DNA from: Acinetobacter sp. TGL-Y2
GTDB lineage: Bacteria; Pseudomonadota; Gammaproteobacteria; Pseudomonadales; Moraxellaceae
Direction: 5' to 3'
DNA: 64,000 bases
Assembly (NCBI RefSeq): GCF_001612555.1
Contig: NZ_CP015110.1
Coordinates: 2,852,001 to 2,916,000, forward strand
Of this stretch, positions 1 to 8,854 are shown piece by piece. Each line of letters opens with the position of its first letter. Position 1 is the first letter of the stretch. The notes beneath the pieces were generated by a model. It ran no database searches. It saw only the letters and a list, made by a program, of their open reading frames with translations, and was not told the DNA's origin. A program made the position numbers and the translations under genes.

Positions 1-113
1 AGACCAACCATCGTACTGTGCCACAAATTTTTATTAAAGATCAATTCATCGGTGGTTTCGACCAGCTTTATGCTTTAGAGCGTGAAGGTAAACTAGACGA
101 ATTATTGGCATAA
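1..113 (+). CDS. grxC: Glutaredoxin 3, C-terminal part (cut by window edge)
   Basis: This is the last 36 codons of a glutaredoxin, read in the frame that starts at base 3. The visible part has the TVPQIFI segment with the cis-proline that contacts glutathione, then the IGGFDQL glycine motif and a short final helix. These are standard for monothiol/dithiol glutaredoxins of the GrxC type. The active-site CPYC motif would lie upstream, outside the window. secB follows after 28 bases, the grxC-secB order seen in many gammaproteobacteria, so the two are probably cotranscribed. Confidence 0.85.
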   Translation, partial: TNHRTVPQIFIKDQFIGGFDQLYALEREGKLDELLA

Positions 114-141
114 ATCACTTTTAAAATTGAAGGAATAAAGA

Positions 142-600
142 ATGAGTGAAGAACAACAAGCTCAACCGCAACTTGCTTTAGAGCGTATTTACACCAAAGA
201 TTTATCTTTTGAAGTACCTGGGGCAAGTGTTTTTACCAAAGAATGGCAACCTGAGTTAAACATTAACTTATCTTCTGCTGCAGAAAAAGTTGATGCAACA
301 CATTTTGAAGTGTCTTTAAAAGTGGTTGTTCAAGCGACGAATGTGGGCGAGACTGCGTTCATCGTTGATGTGACTCAATCAGGTATTTTTCTGATCGATG
401 GCGTTGAAGAAGAACGTCTTCCTTATATTCTTGGCGCTTACTGCCCGAACATTTTGTTCCCTTTCCTTCGTGAAGCAGTAAATGATCTTGTGACTAAAGG
501 TAGCTTCCCTCAATTGCTTCTTACCCCAATCAATTTTGATGCGGAATTTGAAGCAAATTTGCAGCGCGTTCAAGGCGCTGATGGTGAAGGTCAAGCTTAA
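142..600 (+). CDS. secB: Protein-export chaperone SecB
   Basis: Cytosolic homotetrameric chaperone that holds precursor proteins unfolded and delivers them to SecA for export through SecYEG. The 152-residue length is normal for SecB. The protein has the family's early FEVPGA segment, the central beta-sheet region and the LFPFLRE / [11 protein letters not shown] motifs near the C terminus. The ATG is preceded by a GGAAT ribosome-binding site 8 bases upstream. It follows grxC and ends just before a strong hairpin terminator at about 613-648. Confidence 0.96.
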   Translation: MSEEQQAQPQLALERIYTKDLSFEVPGASVFTKEWQPELNINLSSAAEKVDATHFEVSLKVVVQATNVGETAFIVDVTQSGIFLIDGVEEERLPYILGAYCPNILFPFLREAVNDLVTKGSFPQLLLTPINFDAEFEANLQRVQGADGEGQA

Positions 601-612
601 GCTTTGTGCCTT

Positions 613-648
613 GCAAAAAAACCACAGTCGAGACTGTGGTTTTTTTAT
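613..648 (+). terminator. Rho-independent terminator after secB
   Basis: A nine-base-pair stem (ACCACAGTC pairing with GACTGTGGT) has a two-base centre, A-rich flank upstream and a run of seven T downstream. It ends the grxC-secB unit. Confidence 0.85.
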
Positions 649-739
649 CTCTTATTTTATGATGAATGCCTATATCGGATTTACGCTTTACTCTTTATGC
701 TTTCATATATACAGATTAAAATCTCAAAAAAGTAAAAAC

Positions 740-1243
740 ATGCCTTTTACGCCATTACATCTAGGAATTGGAGCCAGTTTAAAAGCAGTTCAAACTCAGC
801 GATTTAGTTTGATGGTATTCGCAGGCACTCAAGTTCTGATGGATATCGAACCATTGTTGCGACTTATTTTAAAGTGGAATACATTACACCTCTACACGCA
901 CAACCTTTTAGGTGCAGTACTGATTGCAGCAATTGCCGCTCTATTCGGGCGTCCAAGTAGCCAATTTGTTTTAAAAAAATTGAGTTATAAAAATTGGAAA
1001 ATCACATGGAAGGTTGCCATTTCAAGTGCAGTTTTTGGAAGCTTAAGTCATGTTTTATTGGATGCGTTTATGCATCATGATATGTATCCATTCTTCCCGT
1101 TCAGTATGAGCAATCCCATGCTTCACCTTGTAGATTATAATGTGATTTTTTGGGGATGCATTTTGAGTCTATTGATTGGAGGCATCATTTCAATAATCAG
1201 AATTTTTAACGATAGAACAGAACGATCAAATAATGAAAAATGA
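740..1243 (+). CDS. Membrane-bound metal-dependent hydrolase-like protein (DUF457/YdjM-like)
   Basis: A 167-residue protein with several hydrophobic segments. It opens with MPFTPLHLGIG, the usual start of a group of small integral membrane proteins annotated as metal-dependent hydrolases. Histidines and acids that could bind metal are scattered through it: TPLH, the MDIEPL segment, YTHNLLG, SHVLLDAFMHHDMYPF. The open frame extends upstream to 536, overlapping secB, but those residues do not resemble the family, so I chose the ATG at 740; no clear ribosome-binding site is seen there. The substrate is unknown. A shared terminator lies between it and the convergent coaBC. Confidence 0.65.
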   Translation: MPFTPLHLGIGASLKAVQTQRFSLMVFAGTQVLMDIEPLLRLILKWNTLHLYTHNLLGAVLIAAIAALFGRPSSQFVLKKLSYKNWKITWKVAISSAVFGSLSHVLLDAFMHHDMYPFFPFSMSNPMLHLVDYNVIFWGCILSLLIGGIISIIRIFNDRTERSNNEK

Positions 1244-1263
1244 AATTATTAATAAATCTCAAT

Positions 1264-1293
1264 AAAAAAGACCGCTGATACGGTCTTTTTTAT
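1264..1293. terminator. Bidirectional terminator between convergent genes
   Basis: The hairpin GACCG-ctgata-CGGTC is flanked by an A-run on one side and a T-run on the other. It can serve both the upstream plus-strand gene and coaBC on the minus strand. Confidence 0.75.
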
Positions 1294-1305
1294 TGGCTGT
1301 GTTGA

Positions 1306-2577
1306 TCAAACAGGTTTAATCTGCTGTGTGATCGCATCATGAATCGCCTCTACCAATTGCTGTGCAATTTCCTGTTTCGATGCTTTTTCTAAATCACGTT
1401 TTTCCATGTCATATTGATCCGCAAAAAATACAATCATCGCATTTTCATCCGAAGCAAATCCAATATCTGCACGTGATACATCATTGCATGCAATCATATC
1501 AAGCTTTTTATTAACCAATTTTGCTGCGGCATACTCTTCGACATTACGTGTTTCAGCAGCAAAACCCACCATAAATGGGCGCTTTTCTTGTTGAGCAATC
1601 GTTGCCACAATATCTGGGTTTTTCACCAAAGAGACTGCAAGCTCATCGCCTGCTTTTTTAATCTTATGTTCTGCCACTTCTGCAACACGATAATCAGCCA
1701 CTGCGGCAGTCGCAATAAATACATCACAACCCTCTTGTAGCTGTTGCATACTCAGATCAAGCATTTGAATGGCAGACGATACATTTTTACGGCGCACACC
1801 ATTTGGGGTATCTAAAGTCACAGGACCTGAAATGAGCGTCACTTTCGCTCCTGCCGAGTAACAGGCTGCCGCAATGGCAAAGCCCATTTTCCCAGTGCTG
1901 TGATTAGAAATATAACGTACAGGATCAATCGCTTCACGTGTTGGGCCTGCGGTAATGGTCACGCGCTTTCCAGCCAACAGACCAAATTTTTCTGCAATGG
2001 CACGCTGCGCTTTATGGAAGTATTCGCGTACCTGTTCAGCCAAATCTTCTGGTTCAGGCATACGCCCGAGACCGACGTCACCACAGGCTTGTGAACCTGC
2101 TTCTGGCATAATCACGTGCACACCATCTTCAACCAAAGTATTTAAATTCCGCTGCGTTGCTTTTGCCGCCCACATTTGTTGGTTCATGGCAGGCGCAACC
2201 CACACAGGTGCTTTGGTGGCCAAATACAAGGTGCTGAGTAAATCATCTGCCAGACCTGCTGCAAATTTGGCAAGCGTATCGCAACTTGCAGGTGCAACCA
2301 AGACCAAATCAGCCCAACGTGCCAATTCAATATGTCCCATGCCTGCTTCAGCTTCAGTGTCTAAAAGCGCAGTATGCACAGGATTTCCAGACAGTGCTTG
2401 AAAGGTTAATGGGGTAATAAAGGCTTGCGCACCATGGGTCATGACCACGCGCACATTAAAGCCGAAATCCTTTAAACGGCGTACTAGAATTGCACTTTTA
2501 TACGCAGCAATCCCCCCTGTCACAGCAAGAATAATATTTTTATTGGAAAATACACTAAGATCGAAACTCACGATCAA
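1306..2577 (-). CDS. coaBC: Bifunctional phosphopantothenoylcysteine decarboxylase / phosphopantothenate-cysteine ligase
   Basis: Carries out two consecutive steps of coenzyme A synthesis: ligating cysteine to 4'-phosphopantothenate, then decarboxylating the product to 4'-phosphopantetheine. The N-terminal flavoprotein half (about residues 1-190) has LAVTGGIAAYK, the catalytic His82 (GHIELA), Asn132 in PAMNQQMW and Cys165 in SQACGDVGLGRM. The C-terminal CoaB half starts near GKRVTITAGPTREAID and contains ISNHSTGKMG. The 423-residue length is usual. It is divergent from radC, a common gammaproteobacterial arrangement. Confidence 0.96.
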   Translation of the reverse strand: MIVSFDLSVFSNKNIILAVTGGIAAYKSAILVRRLKDFGFNVRVVMTHGAQAFITPLTFQALSGNPVHTALLDTEAEAGMGHIELARWADLVLVAPASCDTLAKFAAGLADDLLSTLYLATKAPVWVAPAMNQQMWAAKATQRNLNTLVEDGVHVIMPEAGSQACGDVGLGRMPEPEDLAEQVREYFHKAQRAIAEKFGLLAGKRVTITAGPTREAIDPVRYISNHSTGKMGFAIAAACYSAGAKVTLISGPVTLDTPNGVRRKNVSSAIQMLDLSMQQLQEGCDVFIATAAVADYRVAEVAEHKIKKAGDELAVSLVKNPDIVATIAQQEKRPFMVGFAAETRNVEEYAAAKLVNKKLDMIACNDVSRADIGFASDENAMIVFFADQYDMEKRDLEKASKQEIAQQLVEAIHDAITQQIKPV

Positions 2578-2694
2578 GCCACCTTTCTATTGCAGTCGGG
2601 CTCACAATAGCATTAAATATTCGGCGACCCAAGCAGCAAAAAATGAAAAATAAAATAACTTAAATGCCCGAATTACGGGCAACCGAGAATAATA

Positions 2695-3414
2695 ATGAAT
2701 CAATCTATCAAACCATCCATTAAACCATCCATTAAACCATCCATTAAACAATGGCCAGAACATGAGCGACCAAGAGAACGCTTATTACAACAAGGCGCAC
2801 ATAGCTTGTCTGATGCAGAGCTGTTGGCTATCTTTTTACGTTCAGGCTCCAAGCAACATTCTGCTGTTGAACTTGCACGGATCTTGATTCAACACTTTGG
2901 CAGTTTAAATGCCATTTTTGATGCGTCACTCGATGAGATCAGCCAATTTCATGGCATTGCACAGACCAAATATTCACAGCTCATGGCCGTAAAAGAACTA
3001 GGACGGCGTTATCTAAAACACAATTTAAATCAAAACATGGATCTGAGCCGATCTGACCTGATTCGAGATTATTTACGTTATGAACTGGTGGGTGAACAAC
3101 AAGAAGTTTTTGCGGTGCTGTGCCTAGATGCCCAACTGCGCAAAATCAATTTTAAAAAATTATTCTTTGGCTCAATGAATTATTGCAATATTTCAGTCAA
3201 TCAACTGCTCAGACATGCGCTACATCATCAAGCGACCGCCATTGTGATTGCACATAATCACCCAAAAAGCATTGCTAAACCCTCTTTAGAGGATCTGAAA
3301 TTGACGCAGCAAATTTTAACAGCTTGCGAACTTTTAGAGATAAAACTGATTGATCATCTGATTATTTCAACTGAGCAAACCTATTCTTTTGCAGAGCATC
3401 AGCAGCTTGGCTAA
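2695..3414 (+). CDS. radC: RadC-family JAMM/MPN domain protein
   Basis: A 239-residue member of the RadC family. It has an N-terminal helix-hairpin-helix-like region (LSDAELLAIFLRSGS, about residues 38-52) and a C-terminal MPN/JAMM metalloprotease-like domain. Candidate JAMM residues are Glu137, His187 and His189 (HNHP), Ser197 and Asp200. The biochemical role of RadC remains uncertain; the old DNA-repair assignment in E. coli was not upheld. Unusually, residues 5-18 are a short IKPS tandem repeat encoded by 12-bp DNA repeats. coaBC is divergent with about 117 bases between. Confidence 0.9.
   Translation: MNQSIKPSIKPSIKPSIKQWPEHERPRERLLQQGAHSLSDAELLAIFLRSGSKQHSAVELARILIQHFGSLNAIFDASLDEISQFHGIAQTKYSQLMAVKELGRRYLKHNLNQNMDLSRSDLIRDYLRYELVGEQQEVFAVLCLDAQLRKINFKKLFFGSMNYCNISVNQLLRHALHHQATAIVIAHNHPKSIAKPSLEDLKLTQQILTACELLEIKLIDHLIISTEQTYSFAEHQQLG
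2704..2748 (+). repeat. 12-bp in-frame tandem repeat at the start of radC
   Basis: About three and a half copies of a 12-base unit (CCATCCATTAAA phase) encode repeated I-K-P-S. The unit length is a multiple of three, so copy-number change would lengthen or shorten the protein without a frameshift. Confidence 0.85.
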
Positions 3415-3530
3415 ACTATGCGGTATGGTTATTTTAAATATTGTGAATATATAGAGTTAAAAGCGTAAAGTAGATTGACAAGCGAGAGCGAAGTCGAGAA
3501 GATCGTTGAAAAAATGAAAGATCCAATTTA

Positions 3531-4442
3531 ATGATAGTTCGTGACCAAAACGACACGCTAAAATTATTATTTTCATGGCGTGGCACCATTCTTCCTAAAG
3601 TTTTACCTCCGCTGGGTCTGGTGATGTTGATCTCCGCCATTGTCGGTGGCATTGAATATATTGACTTGTACCGTTTTCCAGAAATCCCATTGGTCGGTTT
3701 TACGCTGATTGGGGTGGTATTGTCTATTTTTCTTGGTTTTAAAAATACCGCCTGTTATGACCGCTGGTGGGAGGCACGTAAACTATGGGGAAGTTTAATT
3801 GCTAATGCGCGTCACTTTGACCGAGATTGTCGTATTTTACCGCAAGGTCGACGTGAGCGCGTAATACAACATGTGATTGTCTTTGCCAACGTACTACGTG
3901 ATCGTTTGCGCCATCAAACTGTAAGTCCCGATGCACTACATAAAACCAGTGGCATGAGCCAGCAAGCACTGACCCAACTGTATCAACAAGCCAATGCACC
4001 GCAGTACACTTTAAGCTTAATTCAATGGGAGCTGATGCTGGCCCTCAAAGAAGGTGAAATTTCTGACATCATTTATACCCAGATGAATCAGCACGTTACT
4101 GACTTAAGTTTGGTGCAAACCGGCTGTGATCGTATTGCGACCACACCCTTACCCTTTGCCTATTCAGTGCTACTGAACCGTACCGTTTATTTCTTCTGCT
4201 TTTTATTACCCTTTAGTTTGGGTTCGGTTTTGGGTTTAGCCACGCCATTATTGGTGGGTATATTGGCTTATACGTTTTTGGGGCTTGATGCACTCAGCAC
4301 TGAAATCGAGGAGCCATTTGGTACACAAAGCAATGACTTGCCGCTTGATTCAATGGTTCGAACCATTGAAATTGAGCTTTTAGGAACTTTGGGTAAACCC
4401 ACACCTCCGCCGATTCAAGCGCAAGACCATAACCTGCTTTAA
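3531..4442 (+). CDS. Bestrophin-family anion channel-like membrane protein (UPF0187/YneE)
   Basis: A 303-residue inner-membrane protein of the bacterial bestrophin family, which form pentameric ion channels. It begins with the family's WRGTILPKVLPP segment. The first hydrophobic helices follow, then FLGFKNTACYDRWWEARKLWG, the most conserved stretch of this family. A C-terminal helix pair is followed by DALSTEIEEPFG, also typical. The ion carried is not evident from sequence, as bacterial members differ in selectivity. The ATG is the first start in the frame; about 115 bases separate it from radC. Confidence 0.88.
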   Translation: MIVRDQNDTLKLLFSWRGTILPKVLPPLGLVMLISAIVGGIEYIDLYRFPEIPLVGFTLIGVVLSIFLGFKNTACYDRWWEARKLWGSLIANARHFDRDCRILPQGRRERVIQHVIVFANVLRDRLRHQTVSPDALHKTSGMSQQALTQLYQQANAPQYTLSLIQWELMLALKEGEISDIIYTQMNQHVTDLSLVQTGCDRIATTPLPFAYSVLLNRTVYFFCFLLPFSLGSVLGLATPLLVGILAYTFLGLDALSTEIEEPFGTQSNDLPLDSMVRTIEIELLGTLGKPTPPPIQAQDHNLL

Positions 4443-4459
4443 CAGGCGAACACACGCTG

Positions 4460-4490
4460 AACGATCTCTCTCCTCACTGGAGAGGGAATC
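4460..4490. other. Small inverted repeat in convergent gap
   Basis: CTCTCC-tcact-GGAGAG forms a six-base-pair hairpin between the bestrophin-like gene and the convergent PHP gene. It lacks a T-run on either side, so it is only a weak terminator candidate. Confidence 0.35.
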
Positions 4491-4505
4491 GATTATTTAA
4501 AACTT

Positions 4506-5357
4506 TTATTTAAAGCTTTCCCAAATCCCCACTTGTCCGTCTTTGACCCGTGGAATATTGCCCAAACGAATCCAAGGCATATTATCTCCGTGAAAGTCAC
4601 TCCCGACGGAAACTTTTAAGTTACATTGTTCAATCATGCGATCGACCATTTGGCGGGTCGATGCAGGTTCAATTGCAGGCGGTAATTCGACCGCATCACC
4701 GCCATATTCTGCAAATAGCTCAATCAGATAACGTACATTGGTGGCAGACAAATCATAGCGTGTTGGATGTGCCAGTACGGCGAAACCTTGACTCTGATGA
4801 ATCACCTCAATGGTTTCAGCCAAGCCTAAACCATCAAACTTCACATAGGCTTTTTTGCCTTCTTTGATATATTTATCAAACGCTTGCTGAGGTCTTGCCA
4901 CAATACCCTTTTCAACCAAAGTTTTGGCAATATGGGTACGCGTAATTCGATCGGGTTCACCATCTACTTTCGACAACACATCTGGATAAATATCGATATG
5001 GATCAGTGGCGTGAGCAAATCACAAATGTGTTTCGCTCGTTCAGCGCGAATTCGCTTTTGTTCTTCTAGCAACAGATTCAACGAAGCCAAATTTTGCATG
5101 TTCAGCGCCACAATATGTACGCCATAACTTTTGTTGGTCGAAGGACGTGACCATTGGCTTGAAATTTCGACCCCAGAAATAATTTGAATCGGTTGATTTT
5201 TTGCAACTTTTTCAGCTAAAACCAAACCATCCATGCTATCGTGGTCAGTCAATGCAAGTGTATGAATGCCTTTTTCAAGGGCTGCCTGTACCAGTAATTC
5301 TGGCGAATAAGTTCCATCAGAAATATTACTGTGTGTGTGTAAATCTACGCCTTGCAT
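4506..5357 (-). CDS. PHP-domain phosphoesterase (RNase AM / YciV / TrpH type)
   Basis: A 283-residue PHP-superfamily enzyme. The N-terminal DLHTHSNISDG motif (His7, His9) and LALTDHDSMDG give the metal-binding residues. GVEIS, AHPTRYD and the final VGSDFHG motifs complete the trinuclear site. Close relatives (E. coli YciV/RNase AM, chromobacterial relatives) act as 5'-3' RNA exonuclease or 3',5'-nucleoside bisphosphate phosphatase. It is divergent from yciB, matching the yciV-yciB-yciI neighbourhood of other gammaproteobacteria. Confidence 0.9.
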   Translation of the reverse strand: MQGVDLHTHSNISDGTYSPELLVQAALEKGIHTLALTDHDSMDGLVLAEKVAKNQPIQIISGVEISSQWSRPSTNKSYGVHIVALNMQNLASLNLLLEEQKRIRAERAKHICDLLTPLIHIDIYPDVLSKVDGEPDRITRTHIAKTLVEKGIVARPQQAFDKYIKEGKKAYVKFDGLGLAETIEVIHQSQGFAVLAHPTRYDLSATNVRYLIELFAEYGGDAVELPPAIEPASTRQMVDRMIEQCNLKVSVGSDFHGDNMPWIRLGNIPRVKDGQVGIWESFK

Positions 5358-5401
5358 CTCTTATACTACCCCATTCACCTGAACAGAATAGATACTTTAA
5401 C

Positions 5402-6016
5402 ATGAAAGCACTTTTAGACTTTGTGCCACTCATAATTTTCTTTTGGTTATATAAAACTGTAGACCCTAAAGATGCTGAACATCCTTTATTACAATGGATT
5501 GGTTCTACAGGTGGTGTTGATAACAATAATATTCTTGTGGCTACTACAGGTTTAATCATTTCAATGTTAGTGGTCTATGGTGCATTATTTGTGCGTCAAA
5601 AATTCCATCTGGACAAACAGCAGTGGATTGTACTGTTCATGACTGTGATTTTCGGTGGTATCACCCTCATGCTCAGCGATGATTTCTATATTCGCTTAAA
5701 AGCAGCCATTTTGAACTTTGTTTTTGCTGGGGCATTCTTGGTGTCCCCGTATTTTGGTAAAGAGCGCAAGCCCCTCATCAAACGTTTATTTGGCCCTATA
5801 CTGAATTTGACCGAACAAGGCTGGAAAAAACTCAACTTGGCATGGGCGGTCATGTTCGTCGGTATGGCATCTCTGCATATTTTCTTTGCCTTTATTTTTA
5901 TGGAAGGAAAATACTGGGGTGAATTCACTGCATTTGGTGACATGCTGGTGATGTTTTCATTTATCATTATTCAGTTTGTAATATTGCGTAAATATTTCAA
6001 AACTTCAGAAGAATAA
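5402..6016 (+). CDS. yciB: Inner membrane septation protein A (YciB/IspZ)
   Basis: A 204-residue polytopic inner-membrane protein of the YciB family, implicated in septation and in envelope synthesis with cell-division and elongation proteins in enterobacteria. It starts with the family signature MKALLDFVPLIIFF. About five hydrophobic helices follow, with GGITLMLSDDFYIRLKAA and LNLAWAVMFVGMASLHI, both hallmark segments. The frame is open upstream to 5201, inside the divergent gene, but the ATG at 5402 is the family start. yciI follows 39 bases downstream, suggesting an operon. Confidence 0.94.
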   Translation: MKALLDFVPLIIFFWLYKTVDPKDAEHPLLQWIGSTGGVDNNNILVATTGLIISMLVVYGALFVRQKFHLDKQQWIVLFMTVIFGGITLMLSDDFYIRLKAAILNFVFAGAFLVSPYFGKERKPLIKRLFGPILNLTEQGWKKLNLAWAVMFVGMASLHIFFAFIFMEGKYWGEFTAFGDMLVMFSFIIIQFVILRKYFKTSEE

Positions 6017-6055
6017 TTTTCCGCTGAACATGCAGATGAAGAAATAGAGAGTCCG

Positions 6056-6361
6056 ATGCCATTATTTGTGATTACCTGTACCGACCATGAAGGTACACTT
6101 GAAAAACGCCTTGCCGTACGTCCTCAGCATTTGGCTCGCCTTGAAAAACTGGCAGATGAAGGTCGTGTGATCGTGGCAGGTGCAATGCCTAAGGACCGCG
6201 ATGATCTACAATCAGGATTTTATGGCAGCACGCTAATTTTAGACTTTGATAGTCGTGAAGCGTTAGATGCGTGGCTCGCAGAAGAACCTTTCTTAAAAGA
6301 AGGCATCTATGCGCACATTGATGTTAAACCTTTTAATAAAGCGCTTCCTCATGAAAAATAA
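6056..6361 (+). CDS. yciI: YciI-family protein
   Basis: A 101-residue ferredoxin-like alpha/beta barrel protein of the YciI (YCII-related) family. The conserved histidine and acid residues are visible in HLARLEKLADEGRVIVAGAM and FDSREALDAWLAEEPF. Members dimerise and are suspected to be enzymes, but no physiological reaction is settled for the stand-alone form. It sits in the yciB-yciI order found in E. coli. Its last 11 bases overlap the start of the next gene, so translation is probably coupled. Confidence 0.9.
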   Translation: MPLFVITCTDHEGTLEKRLAVRPQHLARLEKLADEGRVIVAGAMPKDRDDLQSGFYGSTLILDFDSREALDAWLAEEPFLKEGIYAHIDVKPFNKALPHEK

Positions 6362-6830
6362 GCATCCTCTACTGGTCGCTTCAGTCTTATTGAGTATCCT
6401 GCTCTGTCCAAGCACTTGGGCGGTGGAAACTGCGCCAACACCAAGCAATGCTGCGCCGGCAGTTGCCCCTGCTACGACAGCGCCTGCTTCCCCACAGGCG
6501 GCTACAGCAACAACAGCAAACCCGATTGCCAAACCACTCACCGCTGAGCAATTGGCCAAACAAAAAGCCGCGGCTGATGCTAAAGTTAAAGCCTTGGTGA
6601 AGGATCAAGAAACTCGCTTACAACAGTTAGAGAAAGCCAATCTTGAGGCGCTTTCGCAAAACCAAGAACTGCAACTTAAAAATGACAATTTAGGCGTACA
6701 GGTGCAAGTTCTACAAAGTGAGCGTAGTGCACAAATGTTTCTCTACGGTGCAGCCACGATTGCTGTGGGAATTTTCCTCGGTTTTCTGATTGCCAGTTAT
6801 ATTTACACCAAACGTCGCCGTCAGTGGTAA
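6351..6830 (+). CDS. Exported, C-terminally anchored proline/alanine-rich coiled-coil protein
   Basis: A 159-residue protein of unknown function. A cleavable-looking signal peptide (residues 1-22, ending TWA) is followed by a low-complexity Pro/Ala/Thr segment and a Lys/Glu/Gln-rich coiled coil (about residues 65-120). One membrane helix (FLYGAATIAVGIFLGFLIASYI) and a KRRRQW tail come last. The tail resembles the C terminus of SH3-domain proteins of the YgiM type, but no SH3 domain is visible. The ATG at 6351 overlaps the end of yciI; starts further upstream add no signal-like sequence. Confidence 0.65.
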   Translation: MKNKHPLLVASVLLSILLCPSTWAVETAPTPSNAAPAVAPATTAPASPQAATATTANPIAKPLTAEQLAKQKAAADAKVKALVKDQETRLQQLEKANLEALSQNQELQLKNDNLGVQVQVLQSERSAQMFLYGAATIAVGIFLGFLIASYIYTKRRRQW

Positions 6831-6864
6831 TCCGCTGACTCGATGCATTTAAAGGTTTATCGCT

Positions 6865-8772
6865 GTGTTCCAAGCCATTGAAAATGCGGATCTCGAGTGG
6901 AAATGCATTGATGGAATTGAAATTCCCTATGCCAAGCAATTCGGAGATATCTACTTCTCCCAAGACAATGGTTTACTTGAAACACGTCATGTGTTTATCA
7001 ACGCCAATGATCTGGAAGCGCGTCTCGCTGAATTAAAGGATTATGCCTACTTTCATGTTGGTGAAACTGGTTTTGGAACAGGTCTCAATGTTCTGGCACT
7101 GTGGCAACTTTGGCAGCGTATTCACCCCAATAATCACAGTCGCTTGCATGTAACCACAGTTGAAAAATTCCCTTTAAGTCAAACTGATTTAATCCGTGCC
7201 TTACAGGTTTGGCCTGAACTAAAAGCCTTAGCGGATCAGCTAATCCTTCAATATCCTTTACCAATTTCAGGCTGTCATCGTTTAGCATTTCCAGAGGATC
7301 GTTTCAGTATTGACCTGTGGTTAGGCGATGCTCATGATATTTTTCCGATCATACCAAAAACCTGCGCCGTGGATGCTTGGTTTTTAGATGGTTTTGCACC
7401 TGCCTGTAATCCAGATATCTGGCAAGAACAGGTGCTGAAAAATATTGTTCGCTTATCCAAAGTTGGTACAACCTTTACATCGTTTAGTGTGGCAGGTGTA
7501 CTCAAACGTGGTCTGCGAGAGCAAGGCATTCAAGTCTCACGGCCGCGTGGTTTTTTACACAAACGGGAAATGTTAAAAGGTATTTTTGAAGCTAAAAATG
7601 ATCAAGAAAATGCAGATTTAGCTGATACGCGAAGTTCACCTGCTCAATCCAAGAATGAGCTGCGTCATATTGCAATTATAGGCGCAGGAATTGCGGGTTT
7701 AAGCTGTGCCCATGCCTTTGCACAGCGCGGTCATCAAGTGACTATTTTCGATCAATCCTCGCCATTGGCTGGAGCATCGGGCAATCCTTTGGCACTGCTC
7801 AATCCTAAACTATGTCCGATTGAACAAAGTGCTGAGCATCTAATGACCTTGGCTTGGCAACACGCCTTAAATCATTATTCAAAATTTCGAGCTTTTCGGC
7901 CTATTGCCGTTCATCAGCTTGCGCTTAAGAATGCGACTGATCTTTTGGCTCTCGTTGAGCAATATCCCGAAAATGTACTCCATGCTCAAAATAATGATGC
8001 TTTAGAAGTCGAAACCACATTTCCAAGTGTGACACTGACTCAAGCGGGTTCAATTTATCCCCATCAGCTTAAAGATCAAATTCTTGAACATCCACTGATT
8101 GAGTTTAAACAAGCGCATGTTGATTGCATTGAAACAGATCAATCGAATCATTTAACGCTAATGGATCTTCAACACAGCGCTTTGGGTACTTTTGATCATG
8201 TGGTGGTGTGCTGTGCCAAAGCAAGTCAAACATTCTTTGCAGATTTTCCTGTATTGAAGCCTATTCGTGGACAAGTGAGTTGGGTGAACAATCAAACCGC
8301 CCCACTCGACTTAAAGCATGCCTATAGTTATGGCGGTTATTGCATGCAGTTAAATCCACAAGAATTGATTTTGGGCGCATCGTTTTACCCCAATCGTGAT
8401 GACGATGAAGTGCTTATGGCAGACCATCAACATAATCTGGCGCTCATGGGTAGCGTATTTCCAAGCTATGCTAAAACACTGCCTAAGATTGATCAGTGGC
8501 AAGGCCGTGCATCTGTACGTGCACAAAGTTTGGATTATTTTCCGTTACTTGGGAAAATGCAGGATGATGCAGAAATTTATACTTTTGCAGGTTTAGGTTC
8601 AAAAGGCTTTTTATTTGCGCCTTTATGTAGTGAAATTTTAGTAGCTGAAGTATTAGGTGAGGCTTGCCCTGTGCCAATGCGCTTAAGAGAGAAGTTAAAT
8701 CCAAGACGTTTTCAAAAAAAACTTAAAGCCAAGAAACCCTACTTTAAAGCGAACGAATCCACTATTTCTTAA
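6865..8772 (+). CDS. mnmC: tRNA U34 modification bifunctional enzyme MnmC
   Basis: Completes mnm5s2U at the wobble position of tRNA. The FAD domain removes the carboxymethyl group and the methyltransferase domain then adds methyl from SAM. The N-terminal domain has YAKQFGDIYFSQDNGLLET, the SAM-site segment HVGETGFGTGLNVL and WFLDGFAPACNPDIW. The FAD-dependent oxidoreductase part begins near residue 268 with IAIIGAGIAGL and ends with AGLGSKGFLFAPL. At 635 residues it is full length. The start is GTG; no in-frame ATG gives a better family start. It is preceded by the coiled-coil gene with a 34-base gap. Confidence 0.95.
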   Translation: MFQAIENADLEWKCIDGIEIPYAKQFGDIYFSQDNGLLETRHVFINANDLEARLAELKDYAYFHVGETGFGTGLNVLALWQLWQRIHPNNHSRLHVTTVEKFPLSQTDLIRALQVWPELKALADQLILQYPLPISGCHRLAFPEDRFSIDLWLGDAHDIFPIIPKTCAVDAWFLDGFAPACNPDIWQEQVLKNIVRLSKVGTTFTSFSVAGVLKRGLREQGIQVSRPRGFLHKREMLKGIFEAKNDQENADLADTRSSPAQSKNELRHIAIIGAGIAGLSCAHAFAQRGHQVTIFDQSSPLAGASGNPLALLNPKLCPIEQSAEHLMTLAWQHALNHYSKFRAFRPIAVHQLALKNATDLLALVEQYPENVLHAQNNDALEVETTFPSVTLTQAGSIYPHQLKDQILEHPLIEFKQAHVDCIETDQSNHLTLMDLQHSALGTFDHVVVCCAKASQTFFADFPVLKPIRGQVSWVNNQTAPLDLKHAYSYGGYCMQLNPQELILGASFYPNRDDDEVLMADHQHNLALMGSVFPSYAKTLPKIDQWQGRASVRAQSLDYFPLLGKMQDDAEIYTFAGLGSKGFLFAPLCSEILVAEVLGEACPVPMRLREKLNPRRFQKKLKAKKPYFKANESTIS

Positions 8773-8826
8773 CGGATCGTGCTGTTTTCGATGTTCAATA
8801 TTTTCATATATAACATTTGGAATCAT

Positions 8827-8853
8827 AAAAAAGCGCCTTTCGGCGCTTTTTAT
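8827..8853. terminator. Bidirectional terminator between mnmC and the rhodanese gene
   Basis: AAAAAGCGCC-ttt-CGGCGCTTTTT forms a GC-rich stem with A- and T-runs on both sides, placed between converging genes. Confidence 0.85.
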
Positions 8854-8854
8854 C

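Noticed and set aside
536..739. Upstream extension of the membrane hydrolase-like gene
   Set aside because: It overlaps secB and its terminator and does not resemble the family; ATG at 740 fits better.
1955..2401. 148-codon frame on the plus strand
   Set aside because: It is an antisense shadow of coaBC with no start signal or recognisable product.
5201..5401. Upstream extension of yciB
   Set aside because: It runs antisense through the PHP gene; the family start is at 5402.
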